The notes under the pieces were generated by a model. The model did not search any database. It was not told the origin of the DNA and was given only the letters and a program-made list of their open reading frames with translations. A stretch of 48,217 nucleotides of DNA from Collinsella sp. AF20-14LB (GTDB taxonomy: Bacteria > Actinomycetota > Coriobacteriia > Coriobacteriales > Coriobacteriaceae). Made by a program: the position numbers and the translations under genes. Below are positions 7,949 through 17,806 of the stretch, one piece after another. The stretch's first letter is position 1, and every line of letters starts with the position of its first letter. The stretch covers positions 375 to 48,591 of the forward strand of contig NZ_QRWD01000005.1 in NCBI RefSeq assembly GCF_003459505.1, in the 5' to 3' direction.

Positions 7949-10102
7949 TTACTGAACTATGCTGGCGAACTCGAGGTATTGCATGCGCTGCAGCTTGTCG
8001 ATCGTCGAGGCGTAGGGGCTGTCTTCCGATTCCAAGTCGTAGCGCAGCCCGTCGGCACCGAGATAGCCGGCGACATTGATGGTGGGCACATCTGACCTTG
8101 TCGCAAGCAGGGCCTTTTGGTAATTGGTGAGCGGGGCGCCGATCTTATTAAGGGTAATGGCTGCAATCTCGTTTGCCCCGACGGTGTCGTAGACGTTGAG
8201 CTCGGTATTGCCGGCGATCTCATAGTTAGCCCAGACGAGATATGTCGACTGATAGATACGGAAAGCGTGGCTTGCCGTATCTTCCTGAGGGTACAGCTCG
8301 TCGTTGAGAGTCGTTGCGGCGCTCGGCTGATGGTCGCCAAAAAAGACAAGAACAACCGGTCTGCCGATGTTGCGGAGCTCGTTGATAAAGTACTCGAGGT
8401 CCCGGTCGGATGCGTTGATGCAGGTGAGATAGGTGTTGAGCGCGCTGTTGGCGCCTTCGCTGGCTCCCTCGACCCAATAGTTTGTCAGCTCTTCGGCGGG
8501 AACGGTGCCATAGTCGTAGCCGCCGTGATTTTGCATCGTGACGTCAAAGATGAACTGCGGCGCTTCGTCGGTTCTAAGCAGGTCGAGTATCTTGTCGTAG
8601 GTGGCGTAGTCGCATACGCCGGCATGGTAATAGGGCGCACCTTCGAAATCGCCGATTGAAAGAAAGTCTCCAAAGCCCAGCTGCTGATAGATTTTATCTC
8701 GATGGTAGTTGACGGGGTTTTGCGGGTGCATAGCGGTAGTGGTATACCCAAGCTCTTTAAGGTCCTTTGCCAGGCTGTTTACGCCATTCATCTGATACAG
8801 CTGATAGGGGATCTTGCCTAATCCGACAAAGGCCGTTGTCGCTCCGGTCAAAAATTCGAATTCGGAGTTCGCCGTTCCGCCACCGGCGACCGAAGCGAGC
8901 ATGGTGCCGCGAACAAGTGTGTCGGGAAGCGAGTTGTAGAATGCGGGGCCGGTGTACCCGGCCGCCTGGAGCTGCTCAAAGCACGAAAGGTCGCTAAAAC
9001 TCTCATTCATGACGGCAACAATCGTCGGCTTGATTTCATTGAACTGGGCAACGGCCGCCGCGCGCTGCTCGCTCGAGCCATATGTGCTGTCGTAGGCGGC
9101 GGCGAGCTCCTGCTCGATGCTCTGCGCCTCATCGGGCGTATAGTCTTCGGGCTTCTCAATGGGCAACTCGTTGACCATTTCGGTGAACGAAGTGATAAAA
9201 CCCTGAGACGCATACGTGGTGATGGGCTGCCAACGGTCAAATCCAAAATCCAGCGCCTGCTCCAAGTCGATGTTGGAAAAGCCTGAGAGCCCCACAACGG
9301 TCACTAGCAGAAAAGCACAGAGGTTAGTGGCGATAGCGGGGAAGACATGGGTGGGCGTACGGAGCTTTCGCGGTCGGATGAGCGAAAGAAGCCCCAGGGA
9401 AATCTCCAGCAGGGCGAGAGAGGTTACGATTCCGGCGGTAAAGGTAAACTCGTATCCCTCGCTCACTTCCATTGCGGTGCCAAGGGCCAAGATATCGCTT
9501 GGCAGGATGGCTTCGCCTTTAAACGTTATGACGAAGTGCTCGGCAATGCCAAGGAAGCAGCAGACGACGGGCACGAGAGCCATGACGCCTCCATGACGCT
9601 GTCCCAGCAAATAAAGGGAGAGCAGAACCGTCGCGAGCAGCCCGACGGAAAACCCGAATGAGTTGGCGGGAATGCGATAGAACGTTTCGTTGCAGGCAAT
9701 TTCGAGTGAAACGAACGAGAGCGCTGAAACAGCGGCGATGACAAGGATGTCACGGCAAATACAGGCAACCGTTCCCGTCGCAAGGTCGGTTTGGTCGATA
9801 AGTCCCGAAACCAAGGGCTCGACAAGAAGCATGACGGCGGCAGCACCGAGCGCCGAATAAGAAAGGACCCATAGGGAGCTGCCCTCATTTACGAGCAATT
9901 GATTCGTAACCCATGCAGCTACCACGCCGAGCGGGATGAGGAGCGTCGCGCACCAAAAGACGCGGGCAATGGGTGGCTTTTCGTTGCGTTTGATTGAAAA
10001 ATACACGCGCACGACGACGGCGGCCACGATAAGGACGGCGATGAATATGGGCAGATTGGCCATGTCGCTCGAAGTGATTTCAAGGGGGATATCTTCGGTC
10101 AT
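7949..10102 (-). CDS. LTA synthase-family (alkaline phosphatase superfamily) phosphoglycerol transferase
   Basis: The 717-residue protein has about seven N-terminal membrane segments (residues about 15-310) and an extracellular sulfatase-type domain. Visible catalytic elements are the metal-binding Glu in AVMNESFSDL, the GGGTANSEFEFLTG segment (in LtaS homologues the catalytic Thr lies here) and FFGDHQPS near the C-terminal part. LtaS-type enzymes move glycerol phosphate from phosphatidylglycerol onto a lipid anchor or glycan. Whether the product here is lipoteichoic acid or another glycerol-phosphate polymer cannot be told. ATG 10102 has AGAGGAA upstream; a longer frame starts at 10177 without a good ribosome site. 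It is divergent from uvrA and first in the leftward block. Confidence 0.82.
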   Translation of the reverse strand: MTEDIPLEITSSDMANLPIFIAVLIVAAVVVRVYFSIKRNEKPPIARVFWCATLLIPLGVVAAWVTNQLLVNEGSSLWVLSYSALGAAAVMLLVEPLVSGLIDQTDLATGTVACICRDILVIAAVSALSFVSLEIACNETFYRIPANSFGFSVGLLATVLLSLYLLGQRHGGVMALVPVVCCFLGIAEHFVITFKGEAILPSDILALGTAMEVSEGYEFTFTAGIVTSLALLEISLGLLSLIRPRKLRTPTHVFPAIATNLCAFLLVTVVGLSGFSNIDLEQALDFGFDRWQPITTYASQGFITSFTEMVNELPIEKPEDYTPDEAQSIEQELAAAYDSTYGSSEQRAAAVAQFNEIKPTIVAVMNESFSDLSCFEQLQAAGYTGPAFYNSLPDTLVRGTMLASVAGGGTANSEFEFLTGATTAFVGLGKIPYQLYQMNGVNSLAKDLKELGYTTTAMHPQNPVNYHRDKIYQQLGFGDFLSIGDFEGAPYYHAGVCDYATYDKILDLLRTDEAPQFIFDVTMQNHGGYDYGTVPAEELTNYWVEGASEGANSALNTYLTCINASDRDLEYFINELRNIGRPVVLVFFGDHQPSAATTLNDELYPQEDTASHAFRIYQSTYLVWANYEIAGNTELNVYDTVGANEIAAITLNKIGAPLTNYQKALLATRSDVPTINVAGYLGADGLRYDLESEDSPYASTIDKLQRMQYLEFASIVQ

Positions 10103-10220
10103 GGACGTTCCTCTGGTACAACAAATTAAGTTCAGTATTAGATTACTGTAACCTTTCCACGGCATTTCGAGAAACAAAGCGCCCGATACGCAAAGCTAAA
10201 GGTCTGCGAATCTTGTATTA

Positions 10221-10234
10221 CGAACATCTGTGCG
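10221..10234 (+). promoter_or_regulatory. Possible LexA (SOS) box upstream of uvrA
   Basis: CGAACATCTGTGCG resembles the Gram-positive LexA operator CGAAC-N4-GTTCG with one mismatch in the right arm. It lies 62 bases before the uvrA start and would overlap the -35 region of a promoter using TAAACT (10247-10252) as -10. uvrA is a standard SOS gene. This is inference from pattern and context. Confidence 0.4.
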
Positions 10235-10295
10235 CGTCGAGTGCGCTAAACTCATCGGCAGTATGATTCGATGCAATAGGAGGCAAGGAGCTTCC

Positions 10296-13175
10296 ATGTC
10301 TGATTCTTCTATCGTTATTCGCGGCGCCCGTGAGCACAACCTCCGTGATATCGATGTTTCCATTCCGCGTGACCAACTCGTGGTCATTACCGGTCTTTCT
10401 GGCTCGGGCAAGAGTTCGCTGGCATTTGACACTATCTATGCCGAGGGCCAGCGTCGATACGTCGAGAGTCTTTCGAGCTATGCGCGCCAGTTCTTGGGAC
10501 AGATGGACAAACCCGACTTGGATTCAATCGACGGCCTTTCGCCGGCGGTGTCGATCGACCAAAAGACGACGTCTAAAAACCCTCGCTCGACGGTTGGCAC
10601 CGTAACCGAGATTTATGACTATCTGCGCCTGCTGTTCGCCCGTGTGGGCACCCCGCACTGTCCCGAATGCGGCCGTGTCATTGAGCGCCAGACGACCGAC
10701 CAGGTTGCCGACAAGGTCTTGACGGCGGGGGAGGGCCGCCGCGCGTTTGTGCTGGCACCGGTGGTGCGCGGGCGAAAAGGCGAGTACACCAAACTGTTTG
10801 AGGATCTTCGCGCCGAGGGCTTTAGCCGCGTGCGTGTCGACGGTGAAGTGCGCTCGCTCGACGATCAGATCGATCTGGACAAGAAGTTCAAGCACGATAT
10901 CGAGGTCGTGGTCGACCGCATCGTGATCCGTGAGAACTCTCTGGGCCGTATCGCCGAGTCTGTTGAGCAGGCGACCGCGCTGGCGCACGGCAATGTGAAC
11001 GTATACTTGCTGCCCGACCGCGACGCTCCCGAGGGGACCGAAGGCGAGTTGCTGGAGTATTCGCTGGCGTTAGCGTGCCCGGAGCATGGGCACTCCATCG
11101 ATGACCTGCAGCCGCGTGATTTCTCGTTCAACGCGCCCTATGGCGCGTGCCCAGAGTGCGATGGCCTGGGCTTTAAGAAGACGGTCGATGCCGAGGCCCT
11201 AATCGAAGACCCCTCGAAGTCGATCGCCGACGGGGTCTTTGGCAGCCTGTTTGGCAACTCTAACTACTATCCGCAGATTTTCGCTGCGGTCTGCAAACAC
11301 TTTAAGGTGAGCGTCGATACGCCGTGGGAGGATCTGCCTCCGCGGGTGCGTCGCGCGTTTTTAGACGGCATGGGCGACCAGAAGATTTCGGTCGACTATC
11401 AAAAGCTCGATGGGCGCCGCAGCCAGTGGGACACCAAGTTCTCGGGCGTGCGCAATATCCTGTACGAGCGCTATACCGAGACGACGAACGAGAACACCAA
11501 GGCGCGCTTGGAGAAGTACATCCGCGAGGAGCCGTGCTCGAGCTGCCACGGCGCTCGTTTGCGCCCCGAGATGCTCGCTGTTACCGTAGGCGGTAAGTCC
11601 ATTTACGAGGTCTGTTGCCTATCGTGCCGCGAGTCGCTCGAGTTTTTTGAGGGCTTGGAACTCACCGAGCGCCAACAGTTTATCGGCGGGCGCATCGTCA
11701 AGGAAATCCTGGAGCGCTTGCGTTTTCTGGTCGATGTCGGACTCGACTATCTGACCCTCGATCGTGCCTCGGCGACGCTTTCCGGAGGCGAGGCCCAGCG
11801 CATTCGCCTGGCAACGCAGATCGGCGCCGGCCTCATGGGTGTCCTGTACATTTTGGACGAGCCATCGATTGGCCTCCATCAGCGTGATAACGAGCGCCTG
11901 ATCAAGACGCTTGAGCGCCTACGCGATATCGGCAATACCGTCATCGTCGTCGAGCATGATGAGGATACGATTCGTGCTGCCGACTATGTGATCGACATGG
12001 GCCCCGGTGCGGGCGTGAACGGCGGACACGTGGTCGCCGCGGGAACGCCTGCCGATATCATGGCGTGCCCCGATTCGATGACGGGTGCCTACCTGACCGG
12101 CAAGCGAATGATTCGGGTTCCCGATGAACGCCGCAAGCCCGGTCGCGGCTGCCTTAAGATCACGGGCGCCCGCGCCAACAACCTCAAAAACGTTACCGCC
12201 AAGATCGAGTTTGGTACGCTTACGGTCGTTACCGGCGTGTCGGGATCGGGTAAGAGCTCCCTGGTTACCGACACCATCGCACCTGCCCTTACGAATGCCA
12301 TTCACCGTTCGACGCGCCCTGTGGGTCCGTACAAAAAGCTCGAGGGTATCGAGTGCATCGATAAGGTGATCGACATTGACCAGTCGCCGATCGGCCGTAC
12401 ACCGCGTTCCAATCCCGCTACGTACATTGGCCTGTGGGATGATCTGCGCGCGCTGTTTGCGAGCACACCGGAGTCGAAGGCACGCGGCTACTCGCCGGGA
12501 CGTTTCTCCTTCAACGTGAGTGGCGGGCGCTGTGAGGCGTGCAAGGGCGACGGACAAATTAAGATCGAGATGCACTTCCTTCCCGATATCTATGTCCCCT
12601 GTGAGGTCTGCGGCGGCAAACGCTATAACCGCGAGACGCTTGAGGTCACCTACCGTGGTAAGACCATCTCGGACGTGCTCGACATGAGCGTCACCGAGGC
12701 ACTGGCCTTCTTTGGGAATATCCCGCAGATTAAGCGCAAGCTCCAGACGCTGTACGATGTAGGCTTGGGCTACGTGAGCCTGGGCCAGCCCGCTACGACG
12801 CTCTCGGGCGGCGAGGCGCAGCGTGTGAAGCTCGCCAAGGAGCTTCATCGACGCCAGACGGGCAAGACGTTCTATATTTTGGATGAGCCGACGACCGGCC
12901 TTCATTTTGAGGACGTCCGCCAGCTGCTCGATGTGCTGCAGCGCTTGGTCGATGCGGGCAACACGGTGCTGGTGATTGAACACAACCTTGATGTCATCAA
13001 GGTTGCCGACCGCCTGATCGATATGGGCCCCGAGGGCGGTAACGGCGGCGGAACCGTCGTGGTTTCGGGCACACCGGAGCAGGTTGCGGACTGTCCGCAG
13101 AGTTATACGGGCAAGTTTTTGGCGCCGTTGCTCAGGCGTGACCGGGAGCGTCAGGCTCAACTTGATGCTCAATAA
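10296..13175 (+). CDS. uvrA: UvrABC excinuclease subunit A
   Basis: The 959-residue protein is the damage-recognition ATPase of nucleotide excision repair and works as a dimer with UvrB. Two ABC modules are visible: Walker [10 protein letters not shown] near residue 33 and GVSGSGKSS near residue 650, with signature motifs [13 protein letters not shown] and [13 protein letters not shown]. Zinc-binding cysteine pairs are present (CPEHG...CPECDGLG and CEACKGDG...CEVCGGKRY). Length is normal for UvrA. ATG 10296 has GGAGGCAAGGAG upstream and starts the conserved N-terminus; the frame is open 66 bases further back without a ribosome site. The promoter region is shared with the divergent LtaS-type gene and may carry a LexA box. 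Confidence 0.98.
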   Translation: MSDSSIVIRGAREHNLRDIDVSIPRDQLVVITGLSGSGKSSLAFDTIYAEGQRRYVESLSSYARQFLGQMDKPDLDSIDGLSPAVSIDQKTTSKNPRSTVGTVTEIYDYLRLLFARVGTPHCPECGRVIERQTTDQVADKVLTAGEGRRAFVLAPVVRGRKGEYTKLFEDLRAEGFSRVRVDGEVRSLDDQIDLDKKFKHDIEVVVDRIVIRENSLGRIAESVEQATALAHGNVNVYLLPDRDAPEGTEGELLEYSLALACPEHGHSIDDLQPRDFSFNAPYGACPECDGLGFKKTVDAEALIEDPSKSIADGVFGSLFGNSNYYPQIFAAVCKHFKVSVDTPWEDLPPRVRRAFLDGMGDQKISVDYQKLDGRRSQWDTKFSGVRNILYERYTETTNENTKARLEKYIREEPCSSCHGARLRPEMLAVTVGGKSIYEVCCLSCRESLEFFEGLELTERQQFIGGRIVKEILERLRFLVDVGLDYLTLDRASATLSGGEAQRIRLATQIGAGLMGVLYILDEPSIGLHQRDNERLIKTLERLRDIGNTVIVVEHDEDTIRAADYVIDMGPGAGVNGGHVVAAGTPADIMACPDSMTGAYLTGKRMIRVPDERRKPGRGCLKITGARANNLKNVTAKIEFGTLTVVTGVSGSGKSSLVTDTIAPALTNAIHRSTRPVGPYKKLEGIECIDKVIDIDQSPIGRTPRSNPATYIGLWDDLRALFASTPESKARGYSPGRFSFNVSGGRCEACKGDGQIKIEMHFLPDIYVPCEVCGGKRYNRETLEVTYRGKTISDVLDMSVTEALAFFGNIPQIKRKLQTLYDVGLGYVSLGQPATTLSGGEAQRVKLAKELHRRQTGKTFYILDEPTTGLHFEDVRQLLDVLQRLVDAGNTVLVIEHNLDVIKVADRLIDMGPEGGNGGGTVVVSGTPEQVADCPQSYTGKFLAPLLRRDRERQAQLDAQ

Positions 13176-13195
13176 ATAGGCGATTCAGTTTATGG

Positions 13196-13228
13196 GCGCC
13201 ATCGACTCCTTGTGATTCGATGGCGCTT
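13196..13228 (+). terminator. Hairpin after uvrA
   Basis: A perfect 10-bp stem (13196-13205 with 13217-13226, GCGCCATCGA/TCGATGGCGC) follows the uvrA stop by 20 bases. The T tract is weak (TTGCTGT), so termination may be partial. Confidence 0.55.
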
Positions 13229-13307
13229 GCTGTGTCGAAGTGACGTATGCAGCCGAATTGGACATATACTTAATCCTTGCGTCCGAATGCGAGGGAAAGG
13301 ATATGCC

Positions 13308-13808
13308 ATGGCAAAGGCTGTAAAGACGCCAAAAACCAATGCGATGCGCGAGCTGGAAAGCGCCGGCATTTCCTATGTTCTACATACGTACGAAGACGAT
13401 GGTGATGAGTCGGCGGGCCTGGGGGTCGCGATTTCGGAGCAGCTTGGCGAGGAGCCCGGACAAGGATTTAAGACCTTGGTCTGCGTGACGCCGTCCAACG
13501 ACCACGTCGTGTGCTGCATCCCTGTTGCCGACGAGCTCGATCTAAAGTCCGCCGCGCGTGCCGCGGGGGAGAAGTCCTTGGCCATGATGCATGTGAAGGA
13601 TTTGCTTGCGGCGACTGGCTACGTTCGCGGCGGCTGCAGTCCGGTCGGTATGAAAAAACGCTACCGGACGCTCATTGATGAGACATGTGTCCTTTGGGAT
13701 ACCATTTTTATTTCGGGAGGCAAGCGTGGTTATCAGCTTGAGCTTGCACCCGATGATTTAATTGCATTTTGCGGGGCGACGGTCGCCCCGATTACGAGAG
13801 AGGACTGA
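13308..13808 (+). CDS. YbaK/EbsC-family Cys-tRNA(Pro) deacylase
   Basis: The 166-residue cytosolic protein matches the YbaK subgroup, which hydrolyses Cys-tRNA(Pro) formed by misacylation. Supporting motifs are KTLVCVT, the VADELDLKSAA segment and GCSPVGMKKRYRTLIDET, in which the lysine before DLKS and the GxxP loop form the active site. ATG 13308 follows GAGGGAAAGG; a frame extension to 13212 overlaps the uvrA hairpin and is not credible. A possible -10 (TATACT, 13265-13270) lies upstream. The next gene, murJ, starts 4 bases after the stop, so the two are probably cotranscribed with uvrC. Confidence 0.88.
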   Translation: MAKAVKTPKTNAMRELESAGISYVLHTYEDDGDESAGLGVAISEQLGEEPGQGFKTLVCVTPSNDHVVCCIPVADELDLKSAARAAGEKSLAMMHVKDLLAATGYVRGGCSPVGMKKRYRTLIDETCVLWDTIFISGGKRGYQLELAPDDLIAFCGATVAPITRED

Positions 13809-13811
13809 GCG

Positions 13812-15494
13812 ATGCCGCAGGAAGAATTGAAGTGCGGAGCTCATTTTGCAAAAGAATCTGCGCCTCAGACACCCTCATCCGAAGCTTCTTCGTCGCGAGA
13901 CGACACTGACGACATGGGCTCGTCGGACTACTCCACGGTTGGTCGTTCCGCCGGGCTTATGACCATCCTGACCATCGTGTCTCGCGTCACCGGTTTTATC
14001 CGCACGTGGGCAATGGCGGCCGCTATCGGCATGTCGCTGCTCTCGTCTTCCTATCAGGTTGCCAACAACCTGCCCAATATGCTCTACGAACTCGTGATGG
14101 GCGGCATGCTCGTGACGGCGTTTTTGCCCGTGTACATGGGCGTGAGGCGTGAGCAGGGTCGCGAGGCCTCTAACGAGTACGTGGGCAACCTGCTCGGTAT
14201 TCTGCTATTGGTGCTGGGTGGCATTTCGTTGCTGGGGACCGTGTTCGCCCCGGGCTTTATCTGGACGCAATCGTTCCTTTCGGGTGACGGCGGCAGCATG
14301 GATACCGCTGCGTTCATGTTCCGTTTCTTTGCCATCCAGATTCTGTTTTATGGTTTGGGCTCGGTGTTTTCGGGCGTCCTCAACGCACACCGCGACTACT
14401 TCTGGTCGACGTTTGCCCCGGTCCTCAACAATGTGATCGTCATTGCGAGCTTTATGGGCTTTGCGCCCGTGTCCGCACAGTTTGGCGAACGTGCCGGCAT
14501 CATCTTGATTGCGGCCGGTACGACCCTCGGTGTCTTTGTTCAGATGGCATGTCAGATCCCCGCGCTTGGCAAGCACGGCGTGCATCCCCATATCCATATC
14601 GACTTTAAGGACCCCGCACTGCGCCAGACGATTGCGCTCGGTATCCCGACGCTGCTCGCCACGGTGTGCATGTTTGTCTCGACTTCTATCACCAACGCTG
14701 CTGCGCTGGTGGTCCAGCCCGAGACTGGTCCTTCCGTCATCGCCTATGCGCGCCTGTGGTACACGCTGCCCTACGCGCTGATTGCCGCCTCGCTTTCGAC
14801 GGCGCTCTATACCGAGCTCTCTCACGACGCACAGGAGAAGGATTACGACAGCGTCCGCACGGGCATTTCGCGTGGCGTCGCCCAGATGCTGTTCTTCCTG
14901 ATTCCATTCGCGCTGTACCTGATTGTCTTCGCGCGTCCGCTCAACATGATCTACTGCGCTGGCAAGTTCGATGAGTCCGGTGTGGCGCTGGTGTCGGAGT
15001 TCCTTATCTACCTGGCACTTTCCCTGCCGCTCTACGGCGTGGTCGTGCTGATGCAGAAGAGCTTCTCTGCCTTGCTCGACATGAAGCCCTATAGCCGCTA
15101 TTGTCTGTATTCCGCCATCGGCCAGGCCGGCTCGGTTCTGCTGTTTGGCGTTGTGCTGGGCTTCGGTATGCCGGCAATCGCGCTTTCGTATGTCGTCGAC
15201 TACGTGATCTTGGTCGGTTGCTCGCTGTGGTGGCTGCGTCGTCGTCTGCGTGGTCTTCAGGTTAAATCTATCCTGCATGGCGGTTTCTTTGGCCTTTTGC
15301 TCGGTGGCCTGGGTGCTGCCGCAGGCGCCGGCGTCATGTGGGCGCTTGAGCACTTTGTCGGGGCACTTGGCGGCTCGATTCTGATTACTCTTGGCTACGT
15401 TTGCGTTGCGGGTGTCGTCTCGCTTGCTGTTACCTTTGGCCTTGCCGTCGTCCTTAAGATGCCCGAGGTCTCGGCGCTGATTCGTCGCAAGTAG
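13812..15494 (+). CDS. murJ: Lipid II flippase MurJ (MviN)
   Basis: The 560-residue integral membrane protein of the MOP superfamily flips the peptidoglycan precursor lipid II across the membrane. After a hydrophilic, acidic N-terminal tail of about 45 residues come roughly 14 hydrophobic segments. Family features include TILTIVSRVTGFIRTWAMAAAIG, YQVANNLPNMLYELVMGGML (the conserved N-terminal loop) and AYARLWYTLPYALIAASLSTALYTELS. There is no extra pseudokinase domain as in mycobacterial MurJ. The stop TAG is followed directly by the GTG of uvrC, so translation is probably coupled. Confidence 0.95.
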   Translation: MPQEELKCGAHFAKESAPQTPSSEASSSRDDTDDMGSSDYSTVGRSAGLMTILTIVSRVTGFIRTWAMAAAIGMSLLSSSYQVANNLPNMLYELVMGGMLVTAFLPVYMGVRREQGREASNEYVGNLLGILLLVLGGISLLGTVFAPGFIWTQSFLSGDGGSMDTAAFMFRFFAIQILFYGLGSVFSGVLNAHRDYFWSTFAPVLNNVIVIASFMGFAPVSAQFGERAGIILIAAGTTLGVFVQMACQIPALGKHGVHPHIHIDFKDPALRQTIALGIPTLLATVCMFVSTSITNAAALVVQPETGPSVIAYARLWYTLPYALIAASLSTALYTELSHDAQEKDYDSVRTGISRGVAQMLFFLIPFALYLIVFARPLNMIYCAGKFDESGVALVSEFLIYLALSLPLYGVVVLMQKSFSALLDMKPYSRYCLYSAIGQAGSVLLFGVVLGFGMPAIALSYVVDYVILVGCSLWWLRRRLRGLQVKSILHGGFFGLLLGGLGAAAGAGVMWALEHFVGALGGSILITLGYVCVAGVVSLAVTFGLAVVLKMPEVSALIRRK

Positions 15495-17441
15495 GTGCGC
15501 GTGGCCGGTCACGACAACATTCCAACGCTTGCCGAGCAGGTTTCGCGCGTTCCCACGCAGCCCGGCTGCTACCTTTGGAAAGACGCCAAGGGCGATGTCA
15601 TCTACGTGGGCAAGGCGAAAAACCTGCGCGCCCGTATGCGTCAGTACGTGACGCTGCAGGACGAGCGCCAGAAGATCCCGCTGATGATGCAGCTGGTGGC
15701 GAGCTTTGACTATATCGTGGTGGAGACCGAGCACGAGGCGTTGGTGCTCGAGCGCAATTTGATTGGTCAGTACCATCCGTACTTTAACGTCGACCTCAAG
15801 GATGACAAGAGCTACCCCTTTATCGCCATTACAAAGGGCGACCTGTATCCCGCTATCAAATACACGCGTGAGCGTCATAAGCCGGGAACGCGCTATTTTG
15901 GACCTTATACCGATAGCCGCGCGGCACGTGAGACGATAGATACGCTGCGCAAGGTTATCCCCATCTGCTCCGCATCCTGTGCGGAGTGGCGTCGTTGTCG
16001 CCGTATCGTCGAGTCCCACAAGGGCGAGGAAGACATCGTCAATATGATTTGCGCGCAAAACGGGCGCCCCTGCTTTGACTACCATGTCGGGCGCGGCCCG
16101 GGTGCGTGTGTCGGCGCGATTTCCCCGGCAGACTATGCCAAGAGCGTCAAGCGTGTCGAGCGCTTTTTGTCGGGCCATCGCAAGGATGTCGTCGATGAGC
16201 TGACCTCCGAGATGACGGATGCCGCTGAGGCGCTCGACTTTGAGCGCGCGGCACGCGTCAAACGTCGTTTGGAGGTCATCAGGGGTCTGGACGATCGTCA
16301 GCAAGTCGTTTTTCCCTCCAGTGTCGATATCGATGTCATCGGTTTCTATCGCGAGGAGACCATCTCCGCCGCTTGCGTCTTCGTCGTTCGCGAGGGCCGA
16401 ACAGTTCGCACCTGCGAGTTCATTCTCGACAAGGGTCTTGATGTTGACGAGGAAGAGCTCCAGTCGGGCTTTCTTAAGCGCTATTACGACGAGACGGCTG
16501 ATATTCCAGCTGAGGTCAACCTTTCCGTCGAGCTTGAGGATGCGGAGGCGCTGGGGGAGTGGCTTGCGGGCAAGCGTGAGCGTTCCTGCCATCTCCATAG
16601 GCCGCAGCGTGGCGAAAAGCACCGTCTGCTCGATATGGCATCCAAAAATGCGCGCCATGCCCTCATGCGCTACATGATGCGAACGGGGTACGCTGACGAC
16701 CGCACCAATCAAGCGCTCCTGGAGCTCGAAAGCGCGTTGGCGCTGCCATCGCCGCCGTTGCGTATCGAGTGCTTCGATATCTCGACGCTGCATGGCACCT
16801 TTACGGTCGCCTCGATGGTGGTGTTTACCAACGGGCGCGCCGACAAGAGTCAGTATCGTCGTTTTAAAATTCAGGCCGAATTGGACGAGGCAAACGACTT
16901 CGTGTCGATGTCCGAGGTTTTGGGACGACGTTATGCTCCCGAGCGCATGGCCGACGAGCGCTTTGGCTCGCGCCCCGATTTGCTCGTTGTCGATGGCGGT
17001 AAGCCGCAATTGACCGCTGCGATCAAGCAACTTGAGGCTCTTGGGCTCGATATACCAGTTTGTGGCTTGGCAAAGGCCGATGAGGAGGTTTTCGTGCCTT
17101 GGGACGAGACTCCAGTCGTGCTGCCGACCGGGTCCGCGTCGCTCTATCTAATTAAACAGGTGCGCGATGAATCGCACCGTTTTGCCATCACGTTCCATCG
17201 CGAATTGCGCGATAAAGCCATGACGGTTTCGGTACTCGATGACGTTCCAGGCGTGGGACCCACCAGAAAACGTGCCCTTATGCGCCATTTTGGCTCGATG
17301 AAGCGTTTGCGCGCGGCGAGCGAGCAAGAGATCGCGGAAGTTCGAGGCATTCCTGCCGATGTCGCCAAAGCGGTTCACGAGGCGCTCGTTGCATGGAATG
17401 CCGAGCGCGCCGAGGCGGCGGCAAAGCAATCCGAAAACTAA
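15495..17441 (+). CDS. uvrC: UvrABC excinuclease subunit C
   Basis: The 648-residue endonuclease makes both incisions in nucleotide excision repair. Domains in order: GIY-YIG nuclease (QPGCYLWKDAKGDVIYVGKAKNLRARMRQYV, about residues 22-52), a Cys-containing segment, the UVR domain (AEALDFERAARVKRRLEVI) that meets UvrB, the RNase H-like C-terminal nuclease (RIECFDIS, LLVVDGGKPQL) and a helix-hairpin-helix pair at the end (VPGVGPTRKRALMRHFGSMKRL). The start is GTG 15495, touching the murJ stop; GTG 15501 is an alternative. Neither has a strong Shine-Dalgarno, which fits coupling to murJ. Confidence 0.97.
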   Translation: MRVAGHDNIPTLAEQVSRVPTQPGCYLWKDAKGDVIYVGKAKNLRARMRQYVTLQDERQKIPLMMQLVASFDYIVVETEHEALVLERNLIGQYHPYFNVDLKDDKSYPFIAITKGDLYPAIKYTRERHKPGTRYFGPYTDSRAARETIDTLRKVIPICSASCAEWRRCRRIVESHKGEEDIVNMICAQNGRPCFDYHVGRGPGACVGAISPADYAKSVKRVERFLSGHRKDVVDELTSEMTDAAEALDFERAARVKRRLEVIRGLDDRQQVVFPSSVDIDVIGFYREETISAACVFVVREGRTVRTCEFILDKGLDVDEEELQSGFLKRYYDETADIPAEVNLSVELEDAEALGEWLAGKRERSCHLHRPQRGEKHRLLDMASKNARHALMRYMMRTGYADDRTNQALLELESALALPSPPLRIECFDISTLHGTFTVASMVVFTNGRADKSQYRRFKIQAELDEANDFVSMSEVLGRRYAPERMADERFGSRPDLLVVDGGKPQLTAAIKQLEALGLDIPVCGLAKADEEVFVPWDETPVVLPTGSASLYLIKQVRDESHRFAITFHRELRDKAMTVSVLDDVPGVGPTRKRALMRHFGSMKRLRAASEQEIAEVRGIPADVAKAVHEALVAWNAERAEAAAKQSEN

Positions 17442-17462
17442 ACACGCCTCTAAACAACTGAT

Positions 17463-17493
17463 ATACATGATTGCGTGATTTTCAATCATGTAT
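17463..17493 (+). repeat. AT-rich inverted repeat after uvrC
   Basis: A perfect 11-bp inverted repeat (ATACATGATTG 17463-17473 with CAATCATGTAT 17483-17493) surrounds a 9-base loop. It could be a weak terminator for uvrC or an operator for the next operon. There is no T tract beyond TTTC. Confidence 0.55.
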
Positions 17494-17541
17494 TTCACGG
17501 CGATTACCAGCCGATTTCGGGTTTAATTAACGCTAAAACGT

Positions 17542-17582
17542 TTGACTAGCCATGGTGAACAACCCTGCTATCCTGCGGGTTG
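17542..17582 (+). promoter_or_regulatory. Possible promoter of the sialic acid operon with overlapping dyad
   Basis: TTGACT (17542-17547) and an extended -10 TGCTATCCT (17566-17574) are 21 bases apart, so the extended -10 would have to carry most of the activity. CAACCC (17560-17565) and GGGTTG (17577-17582) flank the -10 symmetrically, as an operator might. Inference from sequence only. Confidence 0.35.
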
Positions 17583-17606
17583 ACGAAGACTGATATCTCA
17601 CCTCGT

Positions 17607-17687
17607 CGATACATACTGTCTGGCGAATCGTTTGTCAATGAATTCGGTGAACGGTAGTAAATACCGTTCAAGCGTATGTATGTATCG
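17607..17687 (+). promoter_or_regulatory. Nested inverted repeats in the leader of the sialic acid operon
   Basis: An outer 10-bp repeat (CGATACATAC 17607-17616, GTATGTATCG 17678-17687) encloses an inner 9-5-9 dyad (TGAACGGTA 17648-17656, TACCGTTCA 17662-17670). It lies between the putative promoter and the binding-protein start and has no coding potential. The inner dyad has the size of a repressor operator, while the whole could fold as an RNA leader. No known riboswitch class is recognised. Confidence 0.5.
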
Positions 17688-17806
17688 GTCGCCGAGCGCG
17701 GCACCTCAGTTGGGTTCGTCGGTAGGTAAGGTATATATCGTCCGCAAGTTGCGCGGGGGCACGTCTAGGTGCTCCCGGGTAAGATTCTCTATTGATAGGA
17801 GAAGAC

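Noticed and set aside
14205..17030. Long minus-strand open frame opposite murJ and uvrC
   Set aside because: Same reason: it spans two well-supported genes and has no recognisable domain or ribosome site.
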